Source: Vibrio atlanticus
GTDB taxonomy: Bacteria; Pseudomonadota; Gammaproteobacteria; Enterobacterales; Vibrionaceae
Assembly: GCF_024347315.1 (NCBI RefSeq)
Contig: NZ_AP025460.1
Coordinates: 1,178,001 to 1,242,000 of the forward strand
Direction of reading: 5' to 3'
Length of the DNA: 64,000 nucleotides
Every line of letters begins with the position of its first letter. The first letter of the stretch is position 1. This document shows positions 17,197-25,569 of this stretch, piece after piece. The position numbers and the translations under genes are program-made. Below the pieces are notes generated by a model. That model was not told the DNA's origin. It did not search any database and saw only the letters and a program-made list of their open reading frames with translations.

Positions 17197-18666
17197 TTAG
17201 CTAAATAAGCCGTGCAAAAACCACTGCTTATCTGGCGTTCTAAATATCCAGAGCCACCGACCGTTTTCGCTGTGAGCAATAAAGTAGTCACGAATGACCT
17301 TCTCTCCGTCCCACCAGCCAGAGACAATGCGCTCAGGGCCTTGAGATAAGGTGACGCTTTCGGTTAAGGCTTCGGGCTCTGGCAATAAAATACTGGGCCT
17401 GAGTCGCTGTTGGTTGATGTTGAAAGCAGTGGTTTGTTGCTCGAACTCTGGGGGTGTTTGCCTCTTTGCCATAGACTTACTCAGTGTTGGAATCGAGTAC
17501 TGATTGGCTTTTTCTGGCCTTGGGTCGTGCTGTATTTTCGGTGTTTGAATGCAGGCTTGCCCTAACTTAGCTTGCAGTAATGAGAGCAAATCTAACGCGG
17601 CAAGTGTTCCTGTATTGCCATCAAAAAGATCACGGTAGGCCATTTGCGGTTCTCCATGACGAATTACGGAAAGGGTCAGCCCCTGAACCGGTGCCGTGAT
17701 CTTCAGTGACTCTAAGGTTAGATGAGTCAGGTTCGCCCACTTTGCAGCAAGGTAATCGCCTTGTGCTGAATAGAAAGAGACAGGGTGGTCATCTTTATCT
17801 CTCAGATGCAAAGTCAGTGTTAACTCGAAAGCAACTCGGTCGCGTAGCTTCAAAAAACACTCGAGTTGATTTAATAATTTCAGTAACGGCTTTTCAATAA
17901 ACAGGATGTTTTCAATATCAAACAACAGCTCCAAATATTGCTGGAAATTCTCTGGTGGGTGATAGAAATCAATTGGGTGCTTGAACTGCCCATTAAGGCG
18001 ACCGACATAATTCACCAGGTCGATATCAAAGCGACGCGCGACCTCTTGCAAAGGCAGCTTTAATAAGTCTTCAACGGTATTGATACCGACACGGTTCAGG
18101 CGTTCCACTTGCTTGGTCGGTAGCTCACTGGAACTCAATGCTTGTTGATTGACCCAAGTTTTCATCTGCTCAATATTGTTTGTTGCTTGATTGATCGCTT
18201 GCTTACCCAAAAGGATCGCAGCAAGCGGCGAATAACCCGTAGCGAAGCTGAACTGGATATTGAGCGTCTCCAAGTGGCTTTTGAGCTCATGCCAGTAGTT
18301 ATCTAGCCCGTCGTAAAGTAACAGCATGTTAGAGGCTTTAATCAACAAACCATTAGGTGGCAATAACGCCATGTCGGAAGTGACCAAATACGCCCATTGA
18401 GCGATCTCTTTGAGCTTACTTTTCTCCAGTTCAATACTGTAAGGGTGGACGTGTAAGTTGTGACACAGCGCCGCCGCAGATCCTAAGCCCATACCAAGTG
18501 AAATTCCCGATTGCAACGCAGCTGGGTTTGCTTGCAGTACTCGGTGATCTTTTTCATCGACGATGATAATGGGTTGTTCGCGTGAGTCTTCGCTCGAACC
18601 CAATTCATTAGAGTTAAACAAGGTATCCAATTGTAGGGATGAGAAATGCAGATACAACCACAGCAT
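17197..18666 (-). CDS. imuB: ImuB, Y-family polymerase-like mutasome scaffold
   Basis: Catalytically inactive Y-family polymerase homologue that bridges DnaE2, ImuA and the beta clamp. The N-terminus MLWLYLHFSSLQLDTLF has the family's usual start, but the DxD metal-binding residues of active Y-polymerases are not seen, as expected. The helix-hairpin-helix region (LPTKQVERLNRVGINTVEDL) and little-finger region follow. The 489 residues are normal. Its start codon lies 3 bp after the imuA stop, so the genes are translationally coupled. I did not identify a certain clamp-binding motif. Confidence 0.9.
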   Translation of the reverse strand: MLWLYLHFSSLQLDTLFNSNELGSSEDSREQPIIIVDEKDHRVLQANPAALQSGISLGMGLGSAAALCHNLHVHPYSIELEKSKLKEIAQWAYLVTSDMALLPPNGLLIKASNMLLLYDGLDNYWHELKSHLETLNIQFSFATGYSPLAAILLGKQAINQATNNIEQMKTWVNQQALSSSELPTKQVERLNRVGINTVEDLLKLPLQEVARRFDIDLVNYVGRLNGQFKHPIDFYHPPENFQQYLELLFDIENILFIEKPLLKLLNQLECFLKLRDRVAFELTLTLHLRDKDDHPVSFYSAQGDYLAAKWANLTHLTLESLKITAPVQGLTLSVIRHGEPQMAYRDLFDGNTGTLAALDLLSLLQAKLGQACIQTPKIQHDPRPEKANQYSIPTLSKSMAKRQTPPEFEQQTTAFNINQQRLRPSILLPEPEALTESVTLSQGPERIVSGWWDGEKVIRDYFIAHSENGRWLWIFRTPDKQWFLHGLFS

Positions 18667-18669
18667 ACG

Positions 18670-19377
18670 TTAGCCTTGCTTCGCAATAGGAAAAGCCAGC
18701 ACAGTGTTACCTGACAAAGCACGATCTAAATTGTCTTCATGAATGACTTTCTCTGTGAGTAACGGCCAGTTGTGTGTCATGTCTAGAATAAAGCTGCCAT
18801 ACGACCAACTGCCTTTTCTTTTTGTTACCTCTACCTTCAATCCTTGGGCGTGAGAAGACAGCTTCATGCTTAAAGACACGGGTAGGGATAACTGGTTATG
18901 GCTGGTGGTTTTAAAATGAAATTGCAGACACTTGCCCGTTTCGCTTGCCGCTTGCAGGCGCTTGGTTTGGTGAATTTCTAGATCCGCTCCCCATAGCAAA
19001 ACAGAATGACAGGCACCACTCTTGAGACACTGCTCTGCGGCCCATAACGCATCGAGATCACGTTGAGGCTGAATAACGAGAATGTTCTCTAATTCAATGC
19101 CTTGGTTGCTAAAAAACTCGGCACAGATCTTCCCTGGAGGGTTGATGAAAATGGCCAACTTCTGCGATTTTTGTTGAGCTAAATAAGGAGTGAGTAGACG
19201 AAGTTCGCCGATCCCTTGTTGTGATTCAACCTCAATAACGCCGTGCGTCGGGAAGCCGCCATCAAGCTGTTTATCCAATTGAGGATAGCCTGTCGAAGTG
19301 GTGCTGCCTTGCGTTGTTGATTGTAACCCTGTCCAGATTAGCTGGCGGTCTTGTAAGTTTTTTATTAGTTCATGCAT
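18670..19377 (-). CDS. imuA: ImuA, RecA/SulA-like SOS mutagenesis protein
   Basis: First gene of the SOS translesion cassette. The 235-residue protein resembles the RecA/SulA-related ImuA family: the TGYPQLDKQLDGGFPTHGVI segment (shortened here to TGYPQLDKQLDGGFP) corresponds to the start of the RecA-like core, and LVIQPQRDLDALWAAEQCL to a conserved helix-strand block. A canonical Walker A is not evident. A perfect LexA box lies 10 bp upstream of the start codon, so the operon should be induced by DNA damage. Confidence 0.87.
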   Translation of the reverse strand: MHELIKNLQDRQLIWTGLQSTTQGSTTSTGYPQLDKQLDGGFPTHGVIEVESQQGIGELRLLTPYLAQQKSQKLAIFINPPGKICAEFFSNQGIELENILVIQPQRDLDALWAAEQCLKSGACHSVLLWGADLEIHQTKRLQAASETGKCLQFHFKTTSHNQLSLPVSLSMKLSSHAQGLKVEVTKRKGSWSYGSFILDMTHNWPLLTEKVIHEDNLDRALSGNTVLAFPIAKQG

Positions 19378-19387
19378 AATTAAATAC

Positions 19388-19403
19388 CTGTGTATTTATA
19401 CAG
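19388..19403 (-). promoter_or_regulatory. LexA (SOS) box upstream of imuA
   Basis: Read on the minus strand the sequence is CTGTATAAATACACAG, an exact match to CTGT-N8-ACAG. The right half-site touches the imuA ribosome-binding region (ACAGGT), so LexA binding would block both promoter and leader. It controls imuA-imuB-dnaE2. Confidence 0.92.
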
Positions 19404-19531
19404 TATATTTAACAATGAAAAAGATGCAAAGCAAAATGACGAAAATCAGATGAACTAAATATTAGATGGTTGATTTAGATACAAAAAAAGCCGCTATTAA
19501 AGCGACTTTTTGTTATTGCTCATAATATCAG

Positions 19532-20272
19532 CTACTTAGGTTGAGCATCGATACATTGGCCATGAATGTCTGTCACACTTGGGTTCATTAAGTGTAGATA
19601 CAGCGGGATGATGTCTAGTGGCGTTTTTAACTTGTTCGCATCTTCACCTGGGTACGCTTTTGCACGCATGCGTGTTTGAGTACCGCCTGGGTTAATCGCA
19701 TTAACACGGATATCGGTACCTTCAAGCTCATCGGCTAAGATCTGCATCATGCCTTCGGTAGCAAACTTTGAAATCGCGTAAGTGCCCCAGAACGCGCGGC
19801 CAGAGTGACCAACTGTAGAAGAGGTGAATACGATACGACCGGCTTCAGCTTTTTTAATGACAGGCAGTAATGCTTGAGTCATTAGAAATTCAGCTTTAAC
19901 GTTGATTTGCATGACGCCATCAAATGTTTCTTCATCGATTTGATCAAATGGGCTTAACGTGCCAAGCACACCTGCGTTATGCAGTAGGCCGTCTAAACGA
20001 CCGAACTGTGATTCAATGGTTTCAGCCATATCAATGTAGTTCTGCTTTGTTGCTCCTTTGAGGTCTAGCGGAATGATCGCAGCCTGAGGGTAACCAGCAC
20101 TTTCGATTTCATCGTAAATGAATTCAAGGTTTTTAACATTGCGGCCTAACAGAATGACAGTTGCACCATGTTGAGCGAAGCTTAGTGCGGCTTGGCGACC
20201 AATGCCAGCACCGGCACCTGTAACCAAAATTACTTTATCTTTGAGGGCATCTGTAGAGATTGGGTAATCCAC
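19532..20272 (-). CDS. yciK: YciK-family short-chain dehydrogenase/reductase
   Basis: NAD(P)-dependent oxidoreductase of the SDR superfamily; the physiological substrate of YciK is not established. The cofactor motif is VTGAGAGIGRQ near the N-terminus, with HNAGVLG in the middle and the catalytic Ser...Tyr-x3-Lys as TSSTVGHSG and YAISKFA. The fit to E. coli YciK is close throughout (INPGGTQTRMRAKAYP). I prefer the GTG at 20272 (VDYPISTDAL) because AGAAGGAT precedes it at a suitable distance; the open frame reaches an ATG at 20308. It is divergent from sohB, as in enterics. Confidence 0.9.
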   Translation of the reverse strand: MDYPISTDALKDKVILVTGAGAGIGRQAALSFAQHGATVILLGRNVKNLEFIYDEIESAGYPQAAIIPLDLKGATKQNYIDMAETIESQFGRLDGLLHNAGVLGTLSPFDQIDEETFDGVMQINVKAEFLMTQALLPVIKKAEAGRIVFTSSTVGHSGRAFWGTYAISKFATEGMMQILADELEGTDIRVNAINPGGTQTRMRAKAYPGEDANKLKTPLDIIPLYLHLMNPSVTDIHGQCIDAQPK

Positions 20273-20409
20273 TGTGCTTATCCTTCTTTCTTTTATTATG
20301 TTCGTCATTCCATTGGTGTTTAATCACACAGATAAACGCAGGAATGATGAGAAATTCTTGGTAATCGTGACAAGATGGTTACAATACACTAATTCATACA
20401 TTAGGGGAT

Positions 20410-21477
20410 ATGACATTGGAATTTTTGTTGGACTACGGCTTGTTTTTAGCCAAGATTGCGACCGTTGTAATCGCCATCATTGCAATTTTAGTGATTGCTA
20501 AATCGGTGGGTGGAAAATCAAGCGCGATTAAAGGTGAGCTGGAAATCACGAACCTATCTGAGCACCATAAACAGACGATTGAACAATTAGAGCACCATCT
20601 ACACGATGATGCTTTCATCAAAGCCCGTGATAAAGCAGAAAAGAAAGCGGAAAAAGAAAAAGTAAAATCACGTGGCAAAGAAGTGAAAAAAGCAGCGAAA
20701 GAGGGTGAGCTTGATAGCAAGCGTGAACCACATCTATTCGTTCTCGATTTTAACGGCAGCATTGATGCGAAAGAAGTGACTTCATTACGTGAAGAGGTAA
20801 CGGCGGTTCTGGCTGTGGCTCGTGAAGGCGATGAAGTCTTGCTTAAACTTGAGTCTGGCGGTGGCATGGTTCACGGCTATGGTTTGGCGTCTTCTCAACT
20901 CGACCGTATCAAAGCAGCAGGCCTGCCTCTGACTATCTCTGTAGACAAAGTAGCCGCGAGTGGTGGTTACATGATGGCATGTATCGCGGACAAAATTGTA
21001 TCTGCACCTTTTGCTATTGTTGGCTCTATTGGTGTTATTGCTCAATTGCCAAACTTCAATAAACTGCTTAAAAAGCATGATATTGAGTTCGAACAGCTAA
21101 CGGCGGGTGAGTACAAACGCACGCTTACTATGTTTGGTGAGAACAGCGATAAAGCACGCGAGAAGTTTAAAGAAGAGCTCGAAGAGACACATGGCCTATT
21201 CAAAGACTTCATCCGTGACCATCGTCCAACACTCGATCTTGAAAAAGTAGCAACGGGTGAACACTGGTTTGGTACACAAGCACATGAGCTTGGGCTGGTG
21301 GATGAGATCAGCACTTCTGATGATTTAGTCGTAGCGGCATGTAAGGACAAAACGGTTCTAGCGATTCACTACGTACAGAAGAAAAAGCTGTCAGACAAAC
21401 TAGCGGGCGTGGCAGGTAAATCTGCAGACAGCGTGCTGATGAAGCTGATTGAACGCGGCCAAAAGCCGATTGTTTAA
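20410..21477 (+). CDS. sohB: SohB, S49-family inner-membrane serine protease
   Basis: Signal peptide peptidase A-related protease anchored in the inner membrane with its catalytic domain in the periplasm. An N-terminal TM segment (residues 5-30, LDYGLFLAKIATVVIAIIAI) is followed by a charged linker rich in Lys/Glu (KAEKKAEKEKVKSRGKEVKK), then the S49 domain with the serine in DKVAASGGYMMACIAD and the lysine further on in LTAGEYKRTLTMFG. The 355 residues agree with E. coli SohB (349). Downstream lies a CTAG repeat array interrupted by an IS; the apparent native terminator now lies beyond the IS. Confidence 0.93.
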   Translation: MTLEFLLDYGLFLAKIATVVIAIIAILVIAKSVGGKSSAIKGELEITNLSEHHKQTIEQLEHHLHDDAFIKARDKAEKKAEKEKVKSRGKEVKKAAKEGELDSKREPHLFVLDFNGSIDAKEVTSLREEVTAVLAVAREGDEVLLKLESGGGMVHGYGLASSQLDRIKAAGLPLTISVDKVAASGGYMMACIADKIVSAPFAIVGSIGVIAQLPNFNKLLKKHDIEFEQLTAGEYKRTLTMFGENSDKAREKFKEELEETHGLFKDFIRDHRPTLDLEKVATGEHWFGTQAHELGLVDEISTSDDLVVAACKDKTVLAIHYVQKKKLSDKLAGVAGKSADSVLMKLIERGQKPIV

Positions 21478-21495
21478 GCTTATTTAGTTTTAGCT

Positions 21496-21519
21496 CTAGT
21501 ATCTAGTATCTAGTATCTA
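21496..21519. repeat. Left part of a 7-bp tandem array (CTAGTAT)n split by the IS
   Basis: Three full CTAGTAT units followed by CTA. It continues on the other side of the IS at 22403. Removing the IS and one TA copy rebuilds five uninterrupted units plus CTAG. Confidence 0.95.
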
Positions 21520-22402
21520 GGGCGTGTTGATCTTTGCTGTACATTTTGTGTTCAACAATACATCGGTAGCCACATTAACATGAATGCCAGCGATAACATG
21601 CTGGCATAATTCCTTTCTAGCTTGTCATATCTACTTGAAATAGCTCGATAATGCTTAATTCTCCCAAAGGCATTTTCGACCAAGTGACGATACTTGTATA
21701 GACACCAATCCATACTGTCTTTGTCTATATCTTGTCCGTAATTGCGTTTAGCAATTACCGTTTCTCCGCCACGTTCCTTAACAAAAGTACGGAAAGGTTC
21801 GCTGTCATATCCTTTATCACAAACGATAGTATTAACTTCATCGAGTTGTTCAACTAAGCTTTCGGCATGCACTATATCGTGGCGTTGTCCTTCTGATAAA
21901 TCAAAGCAAATCGGCAGACCACCACTATCTACGGCTAAGTGAATTTTGGTTGAGTTGCCCCCGCGACTTTTTCCTATTTGCTCTGAGCTTTCAGTAGCTG
22001 CACCTGTACTATGCTGATGCGCTCGAACTATAGAGCCATCAAGAAAGACCCATTCAAAATCAGCCATGCTAGATAAGCTTTTGAAAAGTTTATCTAAAAT
22101 CCCTTTCTTTGACCAAAGATTAAATCGTCTGTAAACGGTACTCCACTCTCCGAACTCAGAGGGTAGATCTCGCCAAGGAATACCTGTTCTCATTCGATAA
22201 AGTATTCCTTCAAATGTCATTCGATGTTCAGTTTTATCGTAAATACGACCTGTACTTTTCATAACTTGGAGTAGCAGTTCCCAGCGAATATCAGTTAGCA
22301 TTGTTCTTGGCATGGTATTGGTTATGGTTTTACTTTTGGCGAAGCAAATTATAACTCTTTACCATGCTGTTCAAAAAACACTCACGAAAGATCAACACGC
22401 CC
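21520..22402 (-). mobile_element. IS5-family (IS427-like) insertion sequence, complete, 883 bp
   Basis: Terminal inverted repeats start GGGCGTGTTGATCTTT on both ends (16 bp perfect). The element is flanked by TA on each side (21518-21519, 22403-22404), the target duplication expected for this group. It holds one intact transposase frame on the minus strand. The clean ends, exact target duplication and intact frame suggest a recent insertion that may still be mobile. Confidence 0.93.
21552..22313 (-). CDS. IS5-family DDE transposase
   Basis: Cuts and pastes the surrounding element. The 253-residue frame is uninterrupted: an N-terminal DUF4096-type region (RMRTGIPWRDLPSEFGEWST, YRRFNLW) precedes the DDE core, with Asp in FLDGSIVRAHQH, Asp in VCDKGYDSEPF and Glu in HLVENAFGRIKHYR. 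Many IS427-group elements split this into two frames joined by frameshifting; here it is a single frame. It fills almost the whole element. Confidence 0.93.
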   Translation of the reverse strand: MPRTMLTDIRWELLLQVMKSTGRIYDKTEHRMTFEGILYRMRTGIPWRDLPSEFGEWSTVYRRFNLWSKKGILDKLFKSLSSMADFEWVFLDGSIVRAHQHSTGAATESSEQIGKSRGGNSTKIHLAVDSGGLPICFDLSEGQRHDIVHAESLVEQLDEVNTIVCDKGYDSEPFRTFVKERGGETVIAKRNYGQDIDKDSMDWCLYKYRHLVENAFGRIKHYRAISSRYDKLERNYASMLSLAFMLMWLPMYC

Positions 22403-22419
22403 TAGTATCTAGTATCTAG
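22403..22419. repeat. Right part of the CTAGTAT tandem array
   Basis: TAGTAT, CTAGTAT and a final CTAG follow directly after the IS; this is the continuation of the array at 21496-21519. Confidence 0.93.
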
Positions 22420-22463
22420 GTTTAGTGCCTTGCGTCTATTGAAGACGTTTGAGCCTTAAAAAG

Positions 22464-22499
22464 AAAGCGCATAAGTCATCAGACTTATGCGCTTTTTTA
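22464..22499. terminator. Terminator between sohB/IS and spoVR
   Basis: AAAGCGCATAAGTC ATCA GACTTATGCGCTTTTTT, a strong 14-bp stem with T-run. It probably served sohB before the IS arrived, and it can also act on the convergent spoVR transcript. Confidence 0.9.
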
Positions 22500-22580
22500 T
22501 TGCTCCACTTCCGAGCGGTGACCACTATGTTGTAGGGGGAGCGGAGTTTTATACCAAGCACTTACTTACTGTGATTGGTA

Positions 22581-24143
22581 TTAAATCTTGGCTCCATAAT
22601 CATTACGTTTTGGACAAGTAGTCAGAATCTCTCTGTGACCCGTATCTTTGAGCTCTTCCAAAATCACATCAAAGCCCCATAAGCGATAGAGATGTTTCAT
22701 CACTTCGTCGTAGCCTTTATCAAGCGGGATACGACCGTGAGGCACATATTGTAGTGTCATCGAGCGATCACCACGAACATCGACGTTAAACACCTGAATA
22801 TTCGGCTCAAGGTTACTTAGGTTGTATTGCGCCGCAAGCTTTTCACGAATCAAGCGATAGCCTGGGTCATCGTGAATAGCACTTATCTCAATGGTGTTTT
22901 TGCGATCGTCGTCGAGCACAGAGAACAGTTTAAAGTCTCGAATGATCTTTGGTGAAAGGTATTGGCTGATGAAGCTTTCATCTTTGAAATTGTGCATCGC
23001 AAAGTGCACCGCTTCTAACCAATCACTTCCGGCTAACTCAGGGAACCACTCTTTGTCTTCATCGGTTGGTTCTTCACAGATGCGTCGGATGTCTCTAAAC
23101 ATCGCAAAGCCAAGCGCATAAGGGTTTATCCCGCTGAAATAAGGGCTGTTGTAGGCGGGCTGTGCGACCACGCTGGTGTGGCTGTGTAGGAATTCTAAGA
23201 TGAACTTGTCACTCACCAAACCTTCGTCGTAAAGGTGGTTAAGAATGGTGTAGTGCCAGAAGGTTGCCCAGCCTTCGTTCATTACTTGAGTTTGCTTTTG
23301 AGGGTAGAAGTATTGGCTCACCTTGCGAACGATGCGAACACACTCACGCTGCCAAGGTTCAAGTAGTGGTGCGTTCTTCTCGATAAAGTAGAGAATGTTT
23401 TCTTGAGGTTCGCTAGGAAAGCGGATTTTGGTCTCTTTTTCCTTGTCTTGATTTTTAGGCACAGTTCTCCACAGATCATTGACTTGAGATTGCAGATACG
23501 CTTCACGTTCTTCTTGCCTTGCTGTCTCTTCAGCTATGGAAATCTTCTCAGGGCGTTTGTATCTGTCTACGCCGTAGTTCATGAGAGCATGACAAGAATC
23601 GAGAAGTTTCTCGACTTCAGCCACACCGTATTTTTCTTCGCAATCAGTAATGTATTTTTTCGCGAACAATAGATAGTCGATAATCGAGCTTGCATCCGTC
23701 CAGGTTTGGAACAGGTAATTACCCTTAAAGAAAGAGTTATGGCCGTAACAAGCATGAGCCATTACCAGCGCCTGCATTGTGACCGTGTTCTCTTCCATTA
23801 AGTAAGCGATACACGGATCTGAGTTGATCACGATTTCGTACGCTAAGCCCATTTGGCCGTGTTTGTAGTTTTGTTCTGTCTGGATGAATTTCTTACCAAA
23901 AGACCAGTGGTTGTAATTGATGGGCATACCAATACTGGAGTAAGCATCCATCATCTGCTCAGAGGTAATCACTTCAATCTGGTTCGGGTAAGTGTCCAAA
24001 CGGTAATGCTGCGCCACACGCTTAATTTCTACGTGATATTGCTCTAAGAGGTTGAACGTCCAATCTGGACCATCAGGCAGCATCTTGTCGTTTCTCTTCT
24101 GTGTCGCTTTGTCTTTTTCTGCAACGTTTGATTTCGCTGTCAT
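22581..24143 (-). CDS. ycgB: SpoVR-family protein (YcgB)
   Basis: A widespread 510-520-residue cytoplasmic protein of unknown biochemical activity, named after a Bacillus sporulation gene; in enterics it belongs to the general-stress group with YeaG and YeaH. The sequence has the typical blocks GPDWTFNLLEQYHVEI, ACYGHNSFFKGNYLF, QTQVMNEGWATFWHYTILN and NPYALGFAMFRDIRRI. The conserved histidines and glutamates in ACYGHNSFF and NEGWATFWH look like metal-ligand candidates, but this is my inference. It starts 11 bp after yeaH, with an AAGGGGG site, and ends the yeaG-yeaH-ycgB operon. Confidence 0.93.
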   Translation of the reverse strand: MTAKSNVAEKDKATQKRNDKMLPDGPDWTFNLLEQYHVEIKRVAQHYRLDTYPNQIEVITSEQMMDAYSSIGMPINYNHWSFGKKFIQTEQNYKHGQMGLAYEIVINSDPCIAYLMEENTVTMQALVMAHACYGHNSFFKGNYLFQTWTDASSIIDYLLFAKKYITDCEEKYGVAEVEKLLDSCHALMNYGVDRYKRPEKISIAEETARQEEREAYLQSQVNDLWRTVPKNQDKEKETKIRFPSEPQENILYFIEKNAPLLEPWQRECVRIVRKVSQYFYPQKQTQVMNEGWATFWHYTILNHLYDEGLVSDKFILEFLHSHTSVVAQPAYNSPYFSGINPYALGFAMFRDIRRICEEPTDEDKEWFPELAGSDWLEAVHFAMHNFKDESFISQYLSPKIIRDFKLFSVLDDDRKNTIEISAIHDDPGYRLIREKLAAQYNLSNLEPNIQVFNVDVRGDRSMTLQYVPHGRIPLDKGYDEVMKHLYRLWGFDVILEELKDTGHREILTTCPKRNDYGAKI

Positions 24144-24154
24144 GGCAAGCCCCC

Positions 24155-25426
24155 TTACGCTGTCTCTTTCTGGAACAGTTCTCTAAACACAGGAAAAATA
24201 TCATCCACCGTTTTAATGTTCTTCATGGCGAAGTTATCGAAGCTTGCTTCTAGCTTCTCGTACTCGTGCCAAAGCGTTTGGTGTGAACGGCGCGTAATCT
24301 CGATGTACGAGTAATATTGGCAAGTCGGCAATAGCGTATTGACCAGCAGTTCTTTACAGCGAGGCGAGTCATCCGCCCAGTTATCTCCATCAGAAGCTTG
24401 TGCTGCGTAGATATTCCACTCATTAGCAGGATAACGATCTGCGACAATTTCTTTCATTAGTTTCAGTGCACTAGAAACGATGGTGCCGCCAGTTTCTTGC
24501 GAATAGAAGAACTCGTGTTCGTCGACTTCTTTAGCCTGAGTATGGTGACGAATAAACACTACATCGACGTTTTCATAAGTACGGTTCAAGAACAGGTAGA
24601 GCAACACATAAAAGCGCTTAGCGATGTCTTTGGTGGCTTGATCCATTGAGCCAGATACGTCCATTAGGCAGAACATAACGGCTTGGCTAGATGGAATAGG
24701 GCGCTTCTCGTAGTTTTTAAAACGCAGGTCGAAGGTGTCAATAAATGGCACGCTTTCAATTTTTTTACGTAACTCGGCAATCTCTTCTTTTAAACGACTC
24801 TCTTCGAAAGGTTGTGCTGGTTCTGTCATTTTTACTTGGTCAAGTTGCTCCATCAGTAGGTTGAGCTCGCGCTTTTTACCTGCTGTCATCGCGGTTCTAC
24901 GAGCCAGAGATTGTTGCAGTGAACGAACGATAGCGATATTAGATGGAATCCCCGCGCTTTGGTAACCAGAGCGGTGTGTTTTCCATTCGGTGATTTTGTT
25001 GACCTGATTCTTCTCTAGATTAGGCAGAGCTAAATCTTCGAAGAGAATATCAAGATATTCATCTTTTGAAATTTGGAATGTAAATTCATCTTGGCCTTCG
25101 CCATCAGGGCTTGCGTCACCCTGGCCTGAGCCACCACCTTGACCGCCACCTTTAGGGCGTTCAATTTTATCGCCCGTGATGAACTGGTCATTACCTGGGT
25201 GAACGCGTTCTCTTACGCCGCCTTGACCTTGGTGAAAGCTTGGCTCTTTGATGTCTTTATGAGGAATAGTGACGTCTTCACCGGTTTCAGTATTGGTGAT
25301 TGAGCGTCGGTTGACTGCATCGGCCACAGATTCTTTGATTTGCTCTTTATGGCGTCGTAAGAAACGCTGTCTATTCACAGCACTCTTATTCTTGCCATTG
25401 AGCCTCCGATCGATAAATTGTGCCAT
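24155..25426 (-). CDS. yeaH: YeaH/YhbH-family protein (DUF444, VWA-like)
   Basis: Partner of the PrkA kinase in the conserved yeaG-yeaH-spoVR cluster; its activity is unknown. The N-terminus is basic ([20 protein letters not shown]), followed by a glycine-rich low-complexity linker ([20 protein letters not shown]) near residues 92-111. The C-terminal half is a von Willebrand A-like domain with a MIDAS-type motif MDVSGSMDQ and [13 protein letters not shown]. The 423 residues match E. coli YeaH (427). It is preceded by AGGGAG and separated from yeaG by about 140 bp holding a hairpin. Confidence 0.93.
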   Translation of the reverse strand: MAQFIDRRLNGKNKSAVNRQRFLRRHKEQIKESVADAVNRRSITNTETGEDVTIPHKDIKEPSFHQGQGGVRERVHPGNDQFITGDKIERPKGGGQGGGSGQGDASPDGEGQDEFTFQISKDEYLDILFEDLALPNLEKNQVNKITEWKTHRSGYQSAGIPSNIAIVRSLQQSLARRTAMTAGKKRELNLLMEQLDQVKMTEPAQPFEESRLKEEIAELRKKIESVPFIDTFDLRFKNYEKRPIPSSQAVMFCLMDVSGSMDQATKDIAKRFYVLLYLFLNRTYENVDVVFIRHHTQAKEVDEHEFFYSQETGGTIVSSALKLMKEIVADRYPANEWNIYAAQASDGDNWADDSPRCKELLVNTLLPTCQYYSYIEITRRSHQTLWHEYEKLEASFDNFAMKNIKTVDDIFPVFRELFQKETA

Positions 25427-25534
25427 AAGAACTCCCTCTCAGCTGATGTTGCGATCCTACTTTTTATTCGGGTATAAGAGTTATTAGTTTACTAAAGCTA
25501 TTCGTTCGTTAGGGTATAAAGTTATTGGTTTGTA

Positions 25535-25558
25535 TGAGCTGCTCAGTTGAGCAGCTCA
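25535..25558. other. Hairpin in the yeaG-yeaH intergenic gap
   Basis: TGAGCTGCTC AGTT GAGCAGCTCA, a perfect 10-bp stem with a 4-nt loop directly after the yeaG stop. There is no T-run on the minus strand, so it is more likely an mRNA-stabilising or processing structure, or a partial attenuator. Confidence 0.7.
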
Positions 25559-25569
25559 ATACAGTTTGG

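Noticed and set aside
20433..20867. 144-codon minus-strand frame inside sohB
   Set aside because: Antisense shadow of sohB; Ser/Arg/Thr-rich composition typical of such shadows.
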